A stretch of DNA of 64,000 nt from Xanthomonas campestris pv. badrii (lineage in GTDB: Bacteria; Pseudomonadota; Gammaproteobacteria; Xanthomonadales; Xanthomonadaceae). A program made the position numbers and the translations under genes. The stretch covers positions 124,001 to 188,000 of the forward strand of contig NZ_CP051651.1 of the NCBI RefSeq assembly GCF_012848175.1, written 5' to 3'. Within the stretch, counting starts at the first letter, position 1. Each line of letters begins with the position of its first letter. Of the stretch, positions 1 to 9,724 are shown in pieces. Below the pieces are notes generated by a model. It searched no databases. It was not told the DNA's origin and saw nothing but the letters and a program-made list of their open reading frames with translations.

Positions 1-215
1 CGCAGGCCCGATCACGATCCCGCGGTTTCATTTTTGCACGTTTGCCGATATGTACGCGTTTCGAACGCTGCACGAGGTGTGACGCGCAGGCTTGGGAGTG
101 AAAAATTGGGAGTGAAGTGAGGTGCATGATCTGGCCAAGCCGCAACGGGCGATGTTTGCGGCTGTCAGTTGCCCCCCCGGCATTGCATGCTTCCGATGAC
201 AGCCATGGATCGGAA

Positions 216-252
216 GATGCCGGCGCGTGCACGCGCCGGCATCTGCGTTTTT
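216..252 (+). terminator. Intrinsic terminator of a gene left of the window
   Basis: A perfect 12-bp inverted repeat (216-227 with 232-243, loop TGCA) is followed within five bases by TTTTT. This is a standard rho-independent terminator reading rightwards. It probably ends a transcript that begins outside the window, because no gene is seen between 1 and 215. Confidence 0.7.
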
Positions 253-307
253 AGAAATCCCTCCAGGACACGCGTGGGCACGGGGCAAATAGCCCGGATC
301 GGGTTGC

Positions 308-495
308 CTGGTTCACTCGGATCAAGGCGTGGTTTACACCAGCGATGATTGGCAGAGCTTCCTTGCGCCCCATGACTTGATATGCAGCATGATTCGGCGT
401 GGCAGCTGCCATGGCACCGCCGCGGTGGAGACTTTTCTCTGCCTGCTCGAACAACAGCGGACCAAGCACGGATCTATCCCACCGGCGGGGCGCCG
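308..495 (+). pseudogene. Decayed IS3-family transposase fragment (OrfB C-terminal part)
   Basis: The translated fragment reads LVHSDQG, then YTSDDWQSFL, then CSMIRRG and AAVETF. This matches the second catalytic Asp region and the following Glu region of IS3-type DDE transposases (HSDQGSQYTS...SMSRRGNCHDNAAVES). The frame is lost near 465-475, where RIYPT continues in another frame. Both ends of the gene are missing and no terminal repeats are seen. The rest of 1-1119 holds no convincing gene, only short overlapping ORFs in all frames. The family call rests on motif recognition; the extent is approximate. Confidence 0.6.
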
Positions 496-1119
496 CTTGA
501 GATCGCATTGGCACGCGAGCCAGCGCGCTTGCACAACGCGTTGGCGATGGCGCATCGCCTTATGTTCTGCGACACCATCGCGCAGACCATCACCCGTTTG
601 CGTCAGGGGGCAAGACGGGCAACTCCATCGAGCGGGCGACGTCGCACATGCGGCATCCTGGAGAGCTACCGGAACGTCGCGGCCCTGCACGGCTTCGAGC
701 TGGAGACGGCGGGCGTACTGCGGGGTGATCACCATGGTCGGGCGCGAAGCGATGACCAACGGCGTGATGCCGCCTGGTTGGGGCCGGGGACTGCGATCAA
801 ACGGCGTGCGTGGGACGAGGTGATGGGGTTTGTCTCAGGATCGAACGGTCCGATCTCCTCCGGGCACCTTGCTTGACGGTGACGCAGTTCGAGCGCGGGA
901 GCCATGGGGGGCAATCGCTCGTCCGGATCACCAGCCCCAGGCCGATGGGTGCGGTGATCCGTTTGGGGAGCTGAGAGCAAGCCCGTGCGAAGATATGCAA
1001 CGGCTTGCACCTGCTGGCACCGGCATCTCGTGCATCGAGGAAAAACGCAGGTATTGGAGCGGGTATCATAGGTTCGTTCGGGCAAGATGCCATTTTAAAA
1101 ACAAATAGATAGGCCTGAT

Positions 1120-1698
1120 ATGTTGCTCATGCTCGATAACTACGACAGCTTCACCTACAACCTCGTGCAGTACCTGCAGGCGCTGGGTGCCGAGGTCACG
1201 GTGGTGCGCAACGATGCGATGAGCGTCGATGAGATCGCTGCGCTCAAGCCCGAGCGCATCGTGATCTCGCCCGGCCCCTGCACGCCCAACGAGGCCGGTA
1301 TCTCGTTGCAGCTGATCGAACGGCTGGGCCAGTCCACGCCGATCCTGGGCGTGTGCCTGGGACATCAGAGCATCGGCCAGGTCTATGGCGGCGATGTGAT
1401 CCGTGCCGGCAACATCATGCATGGCAAGACCTCGCCAATCCGCCACGAAGGCAAGGGCGTGTTCGCCGGCCTGCCGGACAGCTACGAGGCCACACGCTAC
1501 CACTCGCTGGTAGTGGACAAGACCACGCTGCCGGAGGCATTGGAAGTCACTGCCTGGACCGAAAACCCGGATGGCTCGATGGAAGAGATCATGGGCCTGC
1601 GCCACCGCCAGTTCCCGGTGGAAGGCGTGCAGTTCCATCCCGAGTCGATCCTGACCCAGCATGGTCACGCCCTGCTGAAAAACTTCCTGGAGCGCTGA
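1120..1698 (+). CDS. trpG: Anthranilate synthase glutamine amidotransferase subunit
   Basis: Component II of anthranilate synthase supplies ammonia from glutamine to TrpE in the first committed step of tryptophan synthesis. The 192-residue protein is a complete class I amidotransferase. The nucleophile is Cys79 in GVCLGHQ, and the His173/Glu175 pair lies in VQFHPES. The N-terminal [11 protein letters not shown] is typical of TrpG/PabA. TrpE is not in the window. TrpG also serves para-aminobenzoate synthesis in some bacteria, so dual use is possible. The gene leads a co-directional trp group, with about 160 bp to the next gene. Confidence 0.95.
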   Translation: MLLMLDNYDSFTYNLVQYLQALGAEVTVVRNDAMSVDEIAALKPERIVISPGPCTPNEAGISLQLIERLGQSTPILGVCLGHQSIGQVYGGDVIRAGNIMHGKTSPIRHEGKGVFAGLPDSYEATRYHSLVVDKTTLPEALEVTAWTENPDGSMEEIMGLRHRQFPVEGVQFHPESILTQHGHALLKNFLER

Positions 1699-1861
1699 TT
1701 GCGATGGTGCACGCAGTTGCCAGCCGCGGCGATGCAGCGCCCGGTCGTGTCGATGCGAAGCAGACCGGCGACCGTGCTGCCGCTGCATCGCTGCGCCCAA
1801 TGCTGCGCCGTCGGCGAATGACCTTGCCGCTACCGTCTCAAACGCTGTTGCCTGGATCCGC

Positions 1862-2500
1862 ATGCCCATGAGTACCCTCGACGACAGCATCCATTTCTAC
1901 GCGCCGGCCCAGGGCCACGGGCTGCCGCACGACCCCTTCAATGCCATCGTCGGTCCGCGTCCGATCGGCTGGATCGGTTCGCGCAGCGCCGAGGGCGTGG
2001 TCAACCTGGCGCCCTACAGTTTCTTCAACGCGTTCAACTACACCCCGCCGATCGTGGGGTTCGCCAGCATCGGCCGCAAGGACAGCCTGCGCAACATCGA
2101 GGCCACCGGCGAATTCACCTGGAACCTGGCCACCCGCCCGCTGGCCGAGGCGATGAATGCCAGCGCGGCGATGGTGCCGGCGGAGGTCGACGAATTCGTG
2201 CTGGCAGGGCTGGACGCGGCACCTTCGCGGTTGATCGATGTGCCGCGCGTGGCCGCGAGCCCGGTCAGTTTCGAATGCCGGCTGAGCCAGCTGGTGCCGC
2301 TGCAGAGCGCAGCCGGCGAATCGATCCAGACCTGGCTGGTGCTGGGCGAGGTGATCGGCGTGCATCTGGCGCGCGCCGCGCTGCGGGACGGGGTCTACGA
2401 TCCGGCCGCCGTGCAGACCATCCTGCGTGCCGGTGGTCCGGCCGATTATTTCGAAGTGCAGCCGCAGGCGCGCTTCCGCATGCGTCGGCCCGGCCAATGA
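1862..2500 (+). CDS. Flavin reductase-like (FMN-binding split-barrel) protein
   Basis: This 212-residue protein has the flavin reductase-like/DIM6-NTAB fold signature: PFNAIVGPRPIGWIGSRS near the N-terminus, then NLAPYSFFNAFNYTPPIVGF. Such proteins bind FMN and either reduce flavin for a partner oxygenase or act as stand-alone oxidoreductases; the substrate is unknown. It lies between trpG and trpD on the same strand, with gaps of about 160 and 125 bp. It is therefore in the trp neighbourhood but not tightly coupled. The ATG at 1862 or one two codons later (1868) could be the start; neither has a strong ribosome site. Confidence 0.8.
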   Translation: MPMSTLDDSIHFYAPAQGHGLPHDPFNAIVGPRPIGWIGSRSAEGVVNLAPYSFFNAFNYTPPIVGFASIGRKDSLRNIEATGEFTWNLATRPLAEAMNASAAMVPAEVDEFVLAGLDAAPSRLIDVPRVAASPVSFECRLSQLVPLQSAAGESIQTWLVLGEVIGVHLARAALRDGVYDPAAVQTILRAGGPADYFEVQPQARFRMRRPGQ

Positions 2501-2625
2501 CCGGCTGACCACGCCGATTCGGTCCTGCGCACCTGGCGACTGTTGCCAGCCATGCGTGGTGAAACCTGCGCGACACACTGCAGGCCCCACCTGCAGCCGT
2601 TTTCCTTATGTCTATGGCCGTTCCC

Positions 2626-3663
2626 ATGCCCATCACCCCGCAAGAAGCCCTGCAGCGCACCATCGAACACCGCGAAATCTTCCATGACGAAATGGTGGAC
2701 CTGATGCGCAAGATCATGCGCGGCGAAGTCTCCGACATGATGGTCGCCGCCATCCTCACCGGGCTGCGGGTCAAGAAGGAAACCATCGGCGAAATCGCCG
2801 GCGCCGCCACGGTGATGCGCGAGTTCTCGCGCCGCGTGGAGGTGAGCGATCGCCGGCACATGGTCGATATCGTCGGCACCGGTGGCGATGGCTCGCACAC
2901 CTTCAACATCTCCACCTGCGCGATGTTCGTGGCCGCAGCAGGTGGCGCCAAGGTGGCCAAGCACGGCAATCGCAGCGTGTCATCCAAATCCGGCAGCGCC
3001 GATGCGCTGGAGGCGCTGGGCGCAGTGATCGAGCTGCAGCCCGAGCAGGTGGCCGCATCGCTGGCGCAGACCGGCATCGGCTTCATGTATGCGCCGGTGC
3101 ATCACCCGGCCATGAAGGTGGTGGCGCCGGTGCGGCGCGAAATGGGCGTGCGCACCATCTTCAACATTCTCGGGCCGCTGACCAATCCGGCTGGCTCGCC
3201 CAATATCCTGATGGGCGTGTTCCATCCGGACCTGGTCGGCATCCAGGCGCGCGTGCTGCAGGAGCTGGGCGCCGAGCGCGCATTGGTGGTGTGGGGGCGC
3301 GACGGCATGGACGAGCTCTCGCTCGGCGCCGGCACGCTGGTTGGCGAACTGCGCGATGGCCAGGTGCGCGAGTACGAAGTGCATCCGGAAGACTTCGGCA
3401 TCGCGATGTCGGCCAGCCGCAACCTGAAGGTGGCCGATGCAGCCGAATCGCGCACGATGCTGCTGCAGGTGCTGGACAACATCCCCGGCCCGGCCCTGGA
3501 CATCGTCGCGCTCAACGCCGGTGCCGCGCTGTATGTGGCCGGTGTGGCCGACAGGATTGCCGATGGTGTCGCGCGTGCGAGGGCTGTGCTGGCCGATGGC
3601 TCGGCGCGCGCCAGGCTGGAGGCCTATGTGGCCTTCACCCGCCAGATCGCCGCGCAGGCGTGA
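2626..3663 (+). CDS. trpD: Anthranilate phosphoribosyltransferase
   Basis: TrpD transfers the phosphoribosyl group of PRPP to anthranilate, the second step of tryptophan synthesis. The PRPP-binding glycine loop [17 protein letters not shown] and [15 protein letters not shown] are present, and the length fits the family. Three in-frame ATGs occur (2608, 2614 and 2626). I chose 2626, which gives 345 residues starting MPITPQEAL, because family members I recall start there. The choice is not decided by a ribosome site. trpC follows on the same strand. Confidence 0.95.
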   Translation: MPITPQEALQRTIEHREIFHDEMVDLMRKIMRGEVSDMMVAAILTGLRVKKETIGEIAGAATVMREFSRRVEVSDRRHMVDIVGTGGDGSHTFNISTCAMFVAAAGGAKVAKHGNRSVSSKSGSADALEALGAVIELQPEQVAASLAQTGIGFMYAPVHHPAMKVVAPVRREMGVRTIFNILGPLTNPAGSPNILMGVFHPDLVGIQARVLQELGAERALVVWGRDGMDELSLGAGTLVGELRDGQVREYEVHPEDFGIAMSASRNLKVADAAESRTMLLQVLDNIPGPALDIVALNAGAALYVAGVADRIADGVARARAVLADGSARARLEAYVAFTRQIAAQA

Positions 3664-3798
3664 TCGCGCGCCGCCGCAAAGGTCGGGTGTGCGGCCGCAT
3701 CCCCGCCACCCACCGGGTGCGCCGCATGCGCCGGCACGCCAGCGCAGCGCGCTGTGGCCTTCTTGACCGATAATGCCGGCCCGCCAGGACCCCACACG

Positions 3799-4596
3799 AT
3801 GAGCGACATCCTCACTACCATCCTTGCCCGCAAGGCCGAAGAAGTCGCCGAGCGCAGCGCGCGCGTGCCGCTGGCCGAGCTGGTCGCACGTTGCGCCGAT
3901 CTGCCGCCCACCCGTGGCTTTGCCGCAGCCATGCAGGCCAGCATCGCGGCCGGCGAGGCGGCCGTGATCGCCGAAGTGAAGAAGGCCAGCCCCTCCAAGG
4001 GCGTGATCCGGCCCGATTTCCACCCCGCCGACATCGCGGTCAGCTACGAATTCGGCGGCGCCAGCTGCCTGTCGGTGCTGACCGACGTGGACTTCTTCCA
4101 GGGCGCCGATGCCTATCTGCGCCAGGCGCGCGATGCCTGCACGCTGCCGGTGCTGCGCAAGGATTTCACCGTAGATCCCTACCAGGTCTACGAAGCGCGT
4201 GTGCTGGGGGCCGACTGCATCCTGCTGATCGTCTCGGCGCTGGAAGATGCGCAGCTGGCCGAGCTGTCCGGCCTGGCCATGCAGCTGGAGCTGGATGTGC
4301 TGGTGGAAGTGCACGATATCGACGAGCTCGAGCGCGCGGTGCAGGTGCCGGTGCCGCTGATCGGCATCAACAACCGCAACCTGCGCACCTTCGAGGTCTC
4401 GCTGCAGACCACGCTGGACATGCGCGCGGCGGTGCCGCGCGACCGCATCCTGGTCACCGAAAGTGGCATCGTCACCCCCGACGACGTGCAATTGATGCGG
4501 CGCAACGGTGTGAACGCGTTTCTGGTCGGCGAGACCTTCATGCGCGCGGCCGAGCCGGGCGAGTCCTTGCGTCAGCTATTCTTTGCGCATGACTGA
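3799..4596 (+). CDS. trpC: Indole-3-glycerol phosphate synthase
   Basis: TrpC closes the indole ring from carboxyphenylaminodeoxyribulose phosphate. The 265-residue TIM barrel shows [34 protein letters not shown] and ESGI, the conserved active-site and phosphate-binding segments. It is a stand-alone enzyme, not fused to TrpF. The start at 3799 gives [16 protein letters not shown], the usual N-terminus; an upstream in-frame ATG at 3754 would add an atypical extension. Its stop overlaps the start of the following HAD gene by 8 bp, which suggests translational coupling. Confidence 0.95.
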   Translation: MSDILTTILARKAEEVAERSARVPLAELVARCADLPPTRGFAAAMQASIAAGEAAVIAEVKKASPSKGVIRPDFHPADIAVSYEFGGASCLSVLTDVDFFQGADAYLRQARDACTLPVLRKDFTVDPYQVYEARVLGADCILLIVSALEDAQLAELSGLAMQLELDVLVEVHDIDELERAVQVPVPLIGINNRNLRTFEVSLQTTLDMRAAVPRDRILVTESGIVTPDDVQLMRRNGVNAFLVGETFMRAAEPGESLRQLFFAHD

Positions 4597-5305
4597 CTCG
4601 TTTCCCGCCCCGCGCGAAGACGCACCGCTGGTGGTCTTCGACTTCGATCACACCCTGTACGACGGCGACTCCGGCAGCCACCTGTTTGCCTGGTTGATCA
4701 AGCGCAACCCGTTGCGCCTGCTGGTGGCGCTGCTGGCCTCGCCAGTCCTCGGCCCGATGGTGGCCATGCTGCCCACCCGCCGCCGCGGTGTGTCCGGCTA
4801 TGTCTGGATTGCCACCTTCGGCCTGCACCGCGCGCGCGAGTTCAACCGCTTCATCGATGCCTACGTGCTCACGCATGAGGCGCAGATCCGGCAGCGCCTG
4901 CTGCCGCATGCGCTGAAGGTGTTCACCGAACATCGCGCCGCAGGCGACCGCGTGGTGGTCGCCACCGGCGCACCGCCCGAGCTGGCGCGCGCCATTCTTG
5001 GCTTCGTGGCGCATCAGGACGTGCCGGTGATCGGCAGCCTGGTCGGCCCGCGCCTGGGCGCGGTCACTGCGCGGCGCCACTGCCACAACGAAGAAAAGAT
5101 GCGCATGCTGCGCGAGCGCGGCTATGCCGACATCGCCATCGCCTATTCGGACAGCACCGCGGACCTGCCGCTGCTGAAGGCTGCGCGCGCACCGGTGGTG
5201 GTCAATCCCAAGGCCAATCGCGAGGACCTGTTCCGCCAGGTGCTGCCGGCGGGCACGCCGATCCTCAACTGGGGTTGCCGCGACCGCGGCGGCAAGGCGC
5301 TCTAG
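4589..5305 (+). CDS. HAD-superfamily subfamily IB phosphatase
   Basis: A 238-residue HAD hydrolase. Motif I is [15 protein letters not shown] (the first Asp is the nucleophile), motif II lies in [11 protein letters not shown], and motif IV is [11 protein letters not shown]. The layout resembles the SerB/PgpC-type IB subfamily, whose members dephosphorylate small or lipid phosphates. The substrate cannot be read from sequence. The ATG overlaps the trpC stop (ATGACTGA shared), so it is probably co-transcribed with trpC. A TTG two codons upstream (4583) could also serve as start. Confidence 0.85.
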   Translation: MTDSFPAPREDAPLVVFDFDHTLYDGDSGSHLFAWLIKRNPLRLLVALLASPVLGPMVAMLPTRRRGVSGYVWIATFGLHRAREFNRFIDAYVLTHEAQIRQRLLPHALKVFTEHRAAGDRVVVATGAPPELARAILGFVAHQDVPVIGSLVGPRLGAVTARRHCHNEEKMRMLRERGYADIAIAYSDSTADLPLLKAARAPVVVNPKANREDLFRQVLPAGTPILNWGCRDRGGKAL

Positions 5306-5444
5306 ACCGCGCTGGCCCCTTTGGGGCAGGTGCGGAAGTAGCCACAGGACGCAGATGGACCTCGGAGCGGGCGCGAGTGCCCACACCGGCAGGTGGCGAC
5401 ACATCAGTCCCTCAAGGCGCGTTCCAGGCGAGCGCGACTGGATA

Positions 5445-5475
5445 AACGGTCGATGCGGCAACCGCATCGACCGTT
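5445..5475 (-). terminator. Strong hairpin after clp
   Basis: A perfect 14-bp inverted repeat (5445-5458 with 5462-5475, 3-nt loop) lies just past the clp stop. On the minus strand it is followed by only three T residues, so it is a terminator-like or 3'-end-protecting hairpin rather than a textbook intrinsic terminator. Confidence 0.5.
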
Positions 5476-5488
5476 GGTCTTCAGCCGT

Positions 5489-6181
5489 TTAGCGCGTGCC
5501 GTACAACACGACGGTCTTGCCGCGTGCATGCAGCAGGCCATCGGCCTGCAGCTTCTTGAGCACGCGCCCGGCCATTTCGCGCGAGCAACCAACCAGGCGT
5601 GCCAGTTCCTGCCGGGACACGCGCAGCTGGGTGCCCTGCGGGTGGCTCATCGCCTCCGGCTCCTTGGACAGGTCGTGCAGGGTGCGCACGATGCGGTCGG
5701 TCACGTCCAGGAAGGCCAGGCGGCTGGCTTTCCTTGTGGTGTCGAGCAGCCGTTTTGAAAGCTGAACACCTAGCGCGTAAAGGATACGCGGAGCATCCGG
5801 CGACAAGCTGGTCTGAAACAGCTGCTGCAGGCGCTCATAGCTGATCTCAGCCAACTCGCACTGGGTGCGGGTGCGCAGGATCACTTCGCGGGTATCGGAT
5901 TCGATGAACAACCCCATCTCGCCGACGAACTCGCCGCTGCCGAAGTAGCCCAGCACCAACTCACGATCGTCATCTTCCTCGGCAATGATGCTCACCGAGC
6001 CACTGATCACGTAGTAGAGGGTGCCGGCCGGATCTCCGGGCCGGAACACATCGGTCCGGGTCGGATAGCGCCTGCGGTGGCTGTGGGCCAGAAAACGCTC
6101 GATCGTGCCCGCGTCCAGCGCCAGAGAAGGGGTAGCGTTACGTACCGTCGTAGTCACAACCGTCGTGTTTCCTGGGCTCAT
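5489..6181 (-). CDS. clp: Clp, CRP/FNR-family global regulator
   Basis: The 230-residue protein has an N-terminal cyclic-nucleotide-binding fold (about residues 25-145; FRPGDPAGTLYYVISGSVSI, GEFVGEMGLF) and a C-terminal Crp-type winged helix (LRVSRQELARLVGCSREMAGRVLKKL). In Xanthomonas, Clp controls extracellular enzymes, exopolysaccharide and virulence genes, and c-di-GMP rather than cAMP blocks its DNA binding; that is family knowledge, not seen here. It is divergent from speD across 137 bp. Confidence 0.92.
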   Translation of the reverse strand: MSPGNTTVVTTTVRNATPSLALDAGTIERFLAHSHRRRYPTRTDVFRPGDPAGTLYYVISGSVSIIAEEDDDRELVLGYFGSGEFVGEMGLFIESDTREVILRTRTQCELAEISYERLQQLFQTSLSPDAPRILYALGVQLSKRLLDTTRKASRLAFLDVTDRIVRTLHDLSKEPEAMSHPQGTQLRVSRQELARLVGCSREMAGRVLKKLQADGLLHARGKTVVLYGTR

Positions 6182-6318
6182 GGGAGTTCCGCGTGTAATT
6201 CCTGAAGCTTAACGGCATGAGTCATGCAAGGTAAACCATTCTCAATGACGGCATTTCGTTGCTGGGATCTTTGGCTCATAATTGACTCCTTTCCCGCCTT
6301 CCAAAAGGACAGACCGAC

Positions 6319-7113
6319 GTGGTCAAGCCGTTGCCTCGCCTGAGGCTACAGGGGTTCAACAACCTCACCAAGGCGTTGAGCTTCAACATCTACGACGTCT
6401 GTTACGCGCGTACCGAAGAGGAGCGCCAGCGCTACATCGAGTACATCGATGAGCAGTATGACGCCGACCGGCTGACGCAGATCCTGACCGATGTGGCCGA
6501 GATCATTGGCGCCAACATCCTCAATATCGCACGCCAGGACTACGATCCGCAGGGTGCATCGGTGACGATCCTGATCTCCGAAGAGCCGGTGATCGACAAG
6601 AAGCAGGCCGGCAAGGAGCTGATCTCCGATGCCGTGGTCGCTCATATGGACAAGAGTCATATCACTGTCCATACATACCCGGAGACCCATCCGCAGGAAG
6701 GCATCGCCACCTTTCGTGCCGACATCGACGTGGCCACCTGTGGCGTGATCTCGCCGCTGAAGGCGCTGAACTACCTGATCGAGAGTCTGGAATCGGACAT
6801 CGTGATCATGGACTACCGCGTCCGTGGCTTCACGCGTGACGTGAAGGGCAAGAAGCACTACATCGATCACAAGATCAACTCGATCCAGCAGTTCCTGGCC
6901 AAGAACGTGAAGTCGCGCTACGAGATGTTCGACGTGAACGTCTACCAGGAAAACATCTTCCACACCAAGATGCACTTGAAGGACTTCGATCTTGACCAAT
7001 ATCTGTTCGAAGAGCGCGCCAAGAACCTCTCGTTCAAGGAGCGCATGAAGATCGAAACGCTGCTCAAGCGCGAGATCGAAGAGCTGTTCCACGGACGTAA
7101 CCTGAGCGAATAA
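6319..7113 (+). CDS. speD: S-adenosylmethionine decarboxylase proenzyme
   Basis: SpeD makes decarboxylated SAM, the aminopropyl donor for spermidine. The 264-residue length equals that of the E. coli-type enzyme. The self-cleavage site is Lys112-Ser113 within [14 protein letters not shown], where Ser113 becomes the pyruvoyl group. The start is GTG at 6319, giving [16 protein letters not shown]; an AAGGA lies about 10 bases upstream. It stands alone, with clp divergent and an exporter gene downstream behind a structured leader. Confidence 0.95.
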
Positions 7114-7166
7114 GCGCAGCGAACGACGTGCCGGCCTGCCTGCTTGCAGGTAGGCTCAAGATGCAG

Positions 7167-7217
7167 GGCGGGACGGCCCGCCACGCGATGACCTCGCGTT
7201 CCACAGCCGACGGCGGC
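7167..7217 (+). promoter_or_regulatory. Candidate guanidine-II (mini-ykkC) riboswitch
   Basis: Two hairpins each carry an ACGG tetraloop closed by a G-C pair. The first has a 6-bp stem (7167-7172 with 7177-7182, loop 7173-7176). The second has a 4-bp stem (7206-7209 with 7214-7217, loop 7210-7213). The linker is 23 nt. Paired stem-loops with ACGR loops are the hallmark of the guanidine-II class, which typically controls SMR guanidine exporters. Here the next gene is such an SMR protein. The last base of hairpin 2 is also the first base of a terminator stem. The motif is seen; the ligand is inferred. Confidence 0.65.
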
Positions 7218-7250
7218 CCAGTGTGCAGACACTGGGTCGCTTTTTTTTTT
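7217..7250 (+). terminator. Intrinsic terminator between the leader and the SMR gene
   Basis: The stem CCCAGTGT (7217-7224) pairs with ACACTGGG (7229-7236) around GCAG, followed after four bases by ten T residues. It lies 30 bp before the SMR start codon. It could end the speD transcript, or be the expression platform of the riboswitch, since C7217 belongs to both structures. Confidence 0.8.
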
Positions 7251-7279
7251 GTCCGTTTTTTCTGTCGAGGAGGACCGCA

Positions 7280-7594
7280 ATGCCCTGGATCTATCTCGTA
7301 ATGGCCGGCCTGTTCGAAATCGGCTTCGCCATGGGCCTGAAATACAGCGACGGCTTTACGCGGCTGTGGCCCACCGTGCTGACGATCGGACTGGCCGGCA
7401 TCAGCCTGTGGCTGCTGACCCAGGCACTGAAGACCATTCCAGTCGGCACCGGCTACGCGATCTGGACCGGCATCGGTGCATTGGGTGTGACCATTGCCGG
7501 CATCGCCCTGTTCGGCGACAGCGCCTCGTGGTCGCGGCTGGCCTGCATCGGGCTGATCGTTGCCGGCGTGATCGGATTGAAGTTGATCAGTTAG
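7280..7594 (+). CDS. sugE: SMR-family exporter, probable guanidinium exporter (SugE/Gdx type)
   Basis: A 104-residue protein with four predicted membrane helices. It begins MPWIYLVMAGLFEIGFAMGLKYSDGFTRLWP; the conserved Glu of the SMR family is in LFEIGF (Glu13). The GLKYSDGFTR region is more like the SugE/Gdx branch than the EmrE multidrug branch. Gdx proteins exchange guanidinium for protons as dimers in the inner membrane. The GAGGAGG ribosome site 7 bp upstream supports the ATG at 7280 over an upstream in-frame ATG at 7223, which would place the terminator T-run inside the gene. The riboswitch-like leader supports the guanidine role. Confidence 0.85.
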   Translation: MPWIYLVMAGLFEIGFAMGLKYSDGFTRLWPTVLTIGLAGISLWLLTQALKTIPVGTGYAIWTGIGALGVTIAGIALFGDSASWSRLACIGLIVAGVIGLKLIS

Positions 7595-7630
7595 TCAGCC
7601 CGCTGTGCAGGTGGACGCCCCCGACGTTCG

Positions 7631-7654
7631 CCAATCCCGAATCCCGAATCCTGG
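7631..7654. repeat. Heptamer repeat (GGGATTC-like) directly after coq7
   Basis: Three heptamer units of the CGAATCC type end one base before the coq7 stop codon. On the coq7 coding strand they read as GG/GGG tracts spaced by four bases. It is a short, weaker member of the family seen at 34591, 44409, 45927, 51425 and 58471. Confidence 0.65.
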
Positions 7655-8308
7655 CTAGAGCCGATACGCCACCGTCTTCATCAGCCTGGAGGCCAGGGCC
7701 ATGGCGCTGGGGATCGGGGGGGGCAGGATGCGGGCGCCGGCCTGTTCTGCGTGGTCGGCGTGGCGGGCTTCGTCGATCTTCATCACGCGCAGGATGGCGC
7801 GGCTGCGCTGGTCGATCTCCGGCAGGGTTTCCAGGTGCTCGTCCAGGTGGGCTTCCACCTGACGCTCGGTTTCGACCACGAAGCCCAGGCTCCAGTCGTC
7901 GCCGCGCAGTCCGGCCAGTGCGCCGAGCGCGTAGCTGCCGGTGTACCAGAGCGGGTTGAACAGGCTGGGGCGGCTGTCCAGCTCATGCAGGCGGTCGGCG
8001 CACCAGGCCAGGTGGTCGGTCTCTTCCTGCGCCGCTTCGAGCAGGTGCTGCTGGGTCTGGGCGTCGCGGGCGACCGCGGCCTGGCCGAAGTACAGGCCCT
8101 GCGCGCAGACCTCGCCGACGTGGTTGATGCGCATCAGTCCGGCAGCATGCGCACGCTGGGCGGCCGTCAATTCGGCGTCCGGGGTGTCGGCGGCGGGATT
8201 GGGGCGCTGCGCGGGCGGGTTGCCGAACACCGTTTCCAGCGCGCGCTGGGCTTCGATCAGCAGCCGGTCGAGCGGGTTCTGCAGTCGGATGGGTGAGGTC
8301 TGGGTCAT
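7655..8308 (-). CDS. coq7: 3-demethoxyubiquinol 3-hydroxylase (Coq7)
   Basis: Coq7 hydroxylates the penultimate quinone intermediate in ubiquinone synthesis at the inner membrane, using a carboxylate-bridged di-iron centre. The 217-residue protein shows the iron ligands in [37 protein letters not shown] and DEARHADHA. The C-terminus [18 protein letters not shown] is the usual membrane-binding end. It is divergent from rplM. A heptamer repeat follows its stop. Confidence 0.93.
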   Translation of the reverse strand: MTQTSPIRLQNPLDRLLIEAQRALETVFGNPPAQRPNPAADTPDAELTAAQRAHAAGLMRINHVGEVCAQGLYFGQAAVARDAQTQQHLLEAAQEETDHLAWCADRLHELDSRPSLFNPLWYTGSYALGALAGLRGDDWSLGFVVETERQVEAHLDEHLETLPEIDQRSRAILRVMKIDEARHADHAEQAGARILPPPIPSAMALASRLMKTVAYRL

Positions 8309-8370
8309 GTCAGGATTCTGGCCTTCGACCGCGCCGCTGCCAACCGCCAGCCGCTGCCTGGCTGGTCAAC

Positions 8371-8399
8371 TTGCGCCGCGCCGGGCTGTCCCGTACAAT
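8371..8399 (+). promoter_or_regulatory. Sigma-70-like promoter for rplM-rpsI
   Basis: TTGCGC (8371-8376) and TACAAT (8394-8399) are separated by exactly 17 bp, about 90 bp upstream of rplM. It matches the sigma-70 consensus at three of six and five of six positions. No other good candidate lies in the coq7-rplM gap. Confidence 0.6.
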
Positions 8400-8489
8400 C
8401 CCGCCTCTTCTGTTTCGCCTTCACAACGCGTGGCAAAGTTCCAGCGGTCATTGCCGCTGCAATCCGCCCGACCACTCAAGAGCTTTCTC

Positions 8490-8918
8490 ATGACTACGTT
8501 CACCGCCAAGTCCGAGACCGTCCAGCGCGACTGGTATCTCGTTGACGCCGCCGGCAAGACGCTCGGCCGTCTGTCCACCGAACTGGCCCGCCGCCTGCGC
8601 GGCAAGCACAAGCCGGTTTATACCCCTCACGTCGATACCGGCGATTACCTGGTGGTGATCAACGCCGAGAAGATCGTCGTCACGGGTAACAAGCTCAAAG
8701 ACAAGAAGTATCACCGCTTCACCGGCTACATCGGTAACTTGAAGACCGAGAGCCTGGAGCAGGCGCTGCAGCGCCATCCGGAGCGCGTGATCGAAATCGC
8801 CGTCAAGGGCATGCTGCCGAAGGGCCCCCTGGGCCGCACCATGTACCGCAAGCTCAAGGTCTATTCGGGTGCCGAGCATCCGCACGCCGCCCAGCAGCCG
8901 CAAGTTCTGGATATCTAA
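8490..8918 (+). CDS. rplM: 50S ribosomal protein L13
   Basis: The 142-residue L13 is an early-assembling large-subunit protein. [39 protein letters not shown] and [19 protein letters not shown] are diagnostic. The start at 8490 ([16 protein letters not shown]) has an AAGAG ribosome site and the standard length; longer upstream reading in this frame has no coding sense. It forms the usual rplM-rpsI operon, with rpsI beginning two bases after its stop codon. Confidence 0.97.
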
Positions 8919-8920
8919 TC

Positions 8921-9313
8921 ATGGCTATCACGCAAAACTACGGCACTGGCCGCCGCAAGTCCTCCACCGCTCGCGTGTTCCTGCGCAAGGGCACTGGCAA
9001 GATCACCGTCAACGACCGTCCGCTGGACGAGTTCTTTGGCCGTGAGACCGCGCGCATGATCGTGCGTCAGCCGCTGGAGCTCACCAAGAACACCGAAAGC
9101 TTCGACATCCTGGTCACCGCGTCCGGCGGCGGCACCACCGGTCAGGCCGGTGCGATCCGTCTGGGCATCGCCCGTGCGCTGGTCGAGTACGACGAAACCC
9201 TGAAGTCCGAGCTGCGCAAGGCTGGCTTCATGACCCGCGACGCTCGTGAAGTCGAGCGTAAGAAGGTCGGTCTGCACAAGGCCCGTCGCGCGACCCAGTT
9301 CTCCAAGCGCTGA
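8921..9313 (+). CDS. rpsI: 30S ribosomal protein S9
   Basis: The 130-residue S9 has the typical [15 protein letters not shown] start and the basic C-terminal tail ending QFSKR, whose final Arg contacts P-site tRNA in ribosome structures (family knowledge). It is co-transcribed with rplM and followed by an intrinsic terminator. Confidence 0.97.
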   Translation: MAITQNYGTGRRKSSTARVFLRKGTGKITVNDRPLDEFFGRETARMIVRQPLELTKNTESFDILVTASGGGTTGQAGAIRLGIARALVEYDETLKSELRKAGFMTRDAREVERKKVGLHKARRATQFSKR

Positions 9314-9359
9314 TCCATCGCGTTCGCATTGCCCTGGTCCGCCGGGGCAATCGCTGCAG

Positions 9360-9381
9360 AAGCCCGGCATGCCGGGCTTTT
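9360..9381 (+). terminator. Terminator of rplM-rpsI
   Basis: AAGCCCGGC (9360-9368) pairs with GCCGGGCTT (9371-9379), and the hairpin runs into TTTT. It lies 46 bp past the rpsI stop. A weaker GC hairpin precedes it at about 9328-9352. Confidence 0.8.
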
Positions 9382-9724
9382 GTCGTTTTGGGGCTTGCGG
9401 TGCGCGTGCTCGGTCGCCATCGGTGACACATCCGGGCTGGGTCATGCGATTGCTTGCGGGCAGCAGTGGCTGCGCGGGCTGAATTGAAGCGGCACCGCTC
9501 ACGGGCTCATCAAGCGGGCTGTCGCTGGATGCGCCTCATCGCGCATGGCGGTGCCGCGGGTGCAGGGTGCGCTATTGATGGATTCCGGTGTTCGCCGGTC
9601 GTCCGATGCGGGATCAATCCGGCCTGCAGGCGCGCGCGGTGCGTGGCCCGTTTCGTCTGGCACGAGTTGGGCGCCGAATGGCTGTCGCGCCTGATTCGAT
9701 CCAGCCAGCGTCGATCGCCGGCAA

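Noticed and set aside
1..300. Small ORFs at the left edge considered as genes
   Set aside because: Overlapping frames on both strands with no recognisable protein features; the stretch contains a terminator hairpin.
7134..7155. Ten-base-pair inverted repeat just after speD considered as its terminator
   Set aside because: No T-run follows on the plus strand; the terminator at 7217-7250 is far better. It may be part of the riboswitch leader or incidental.
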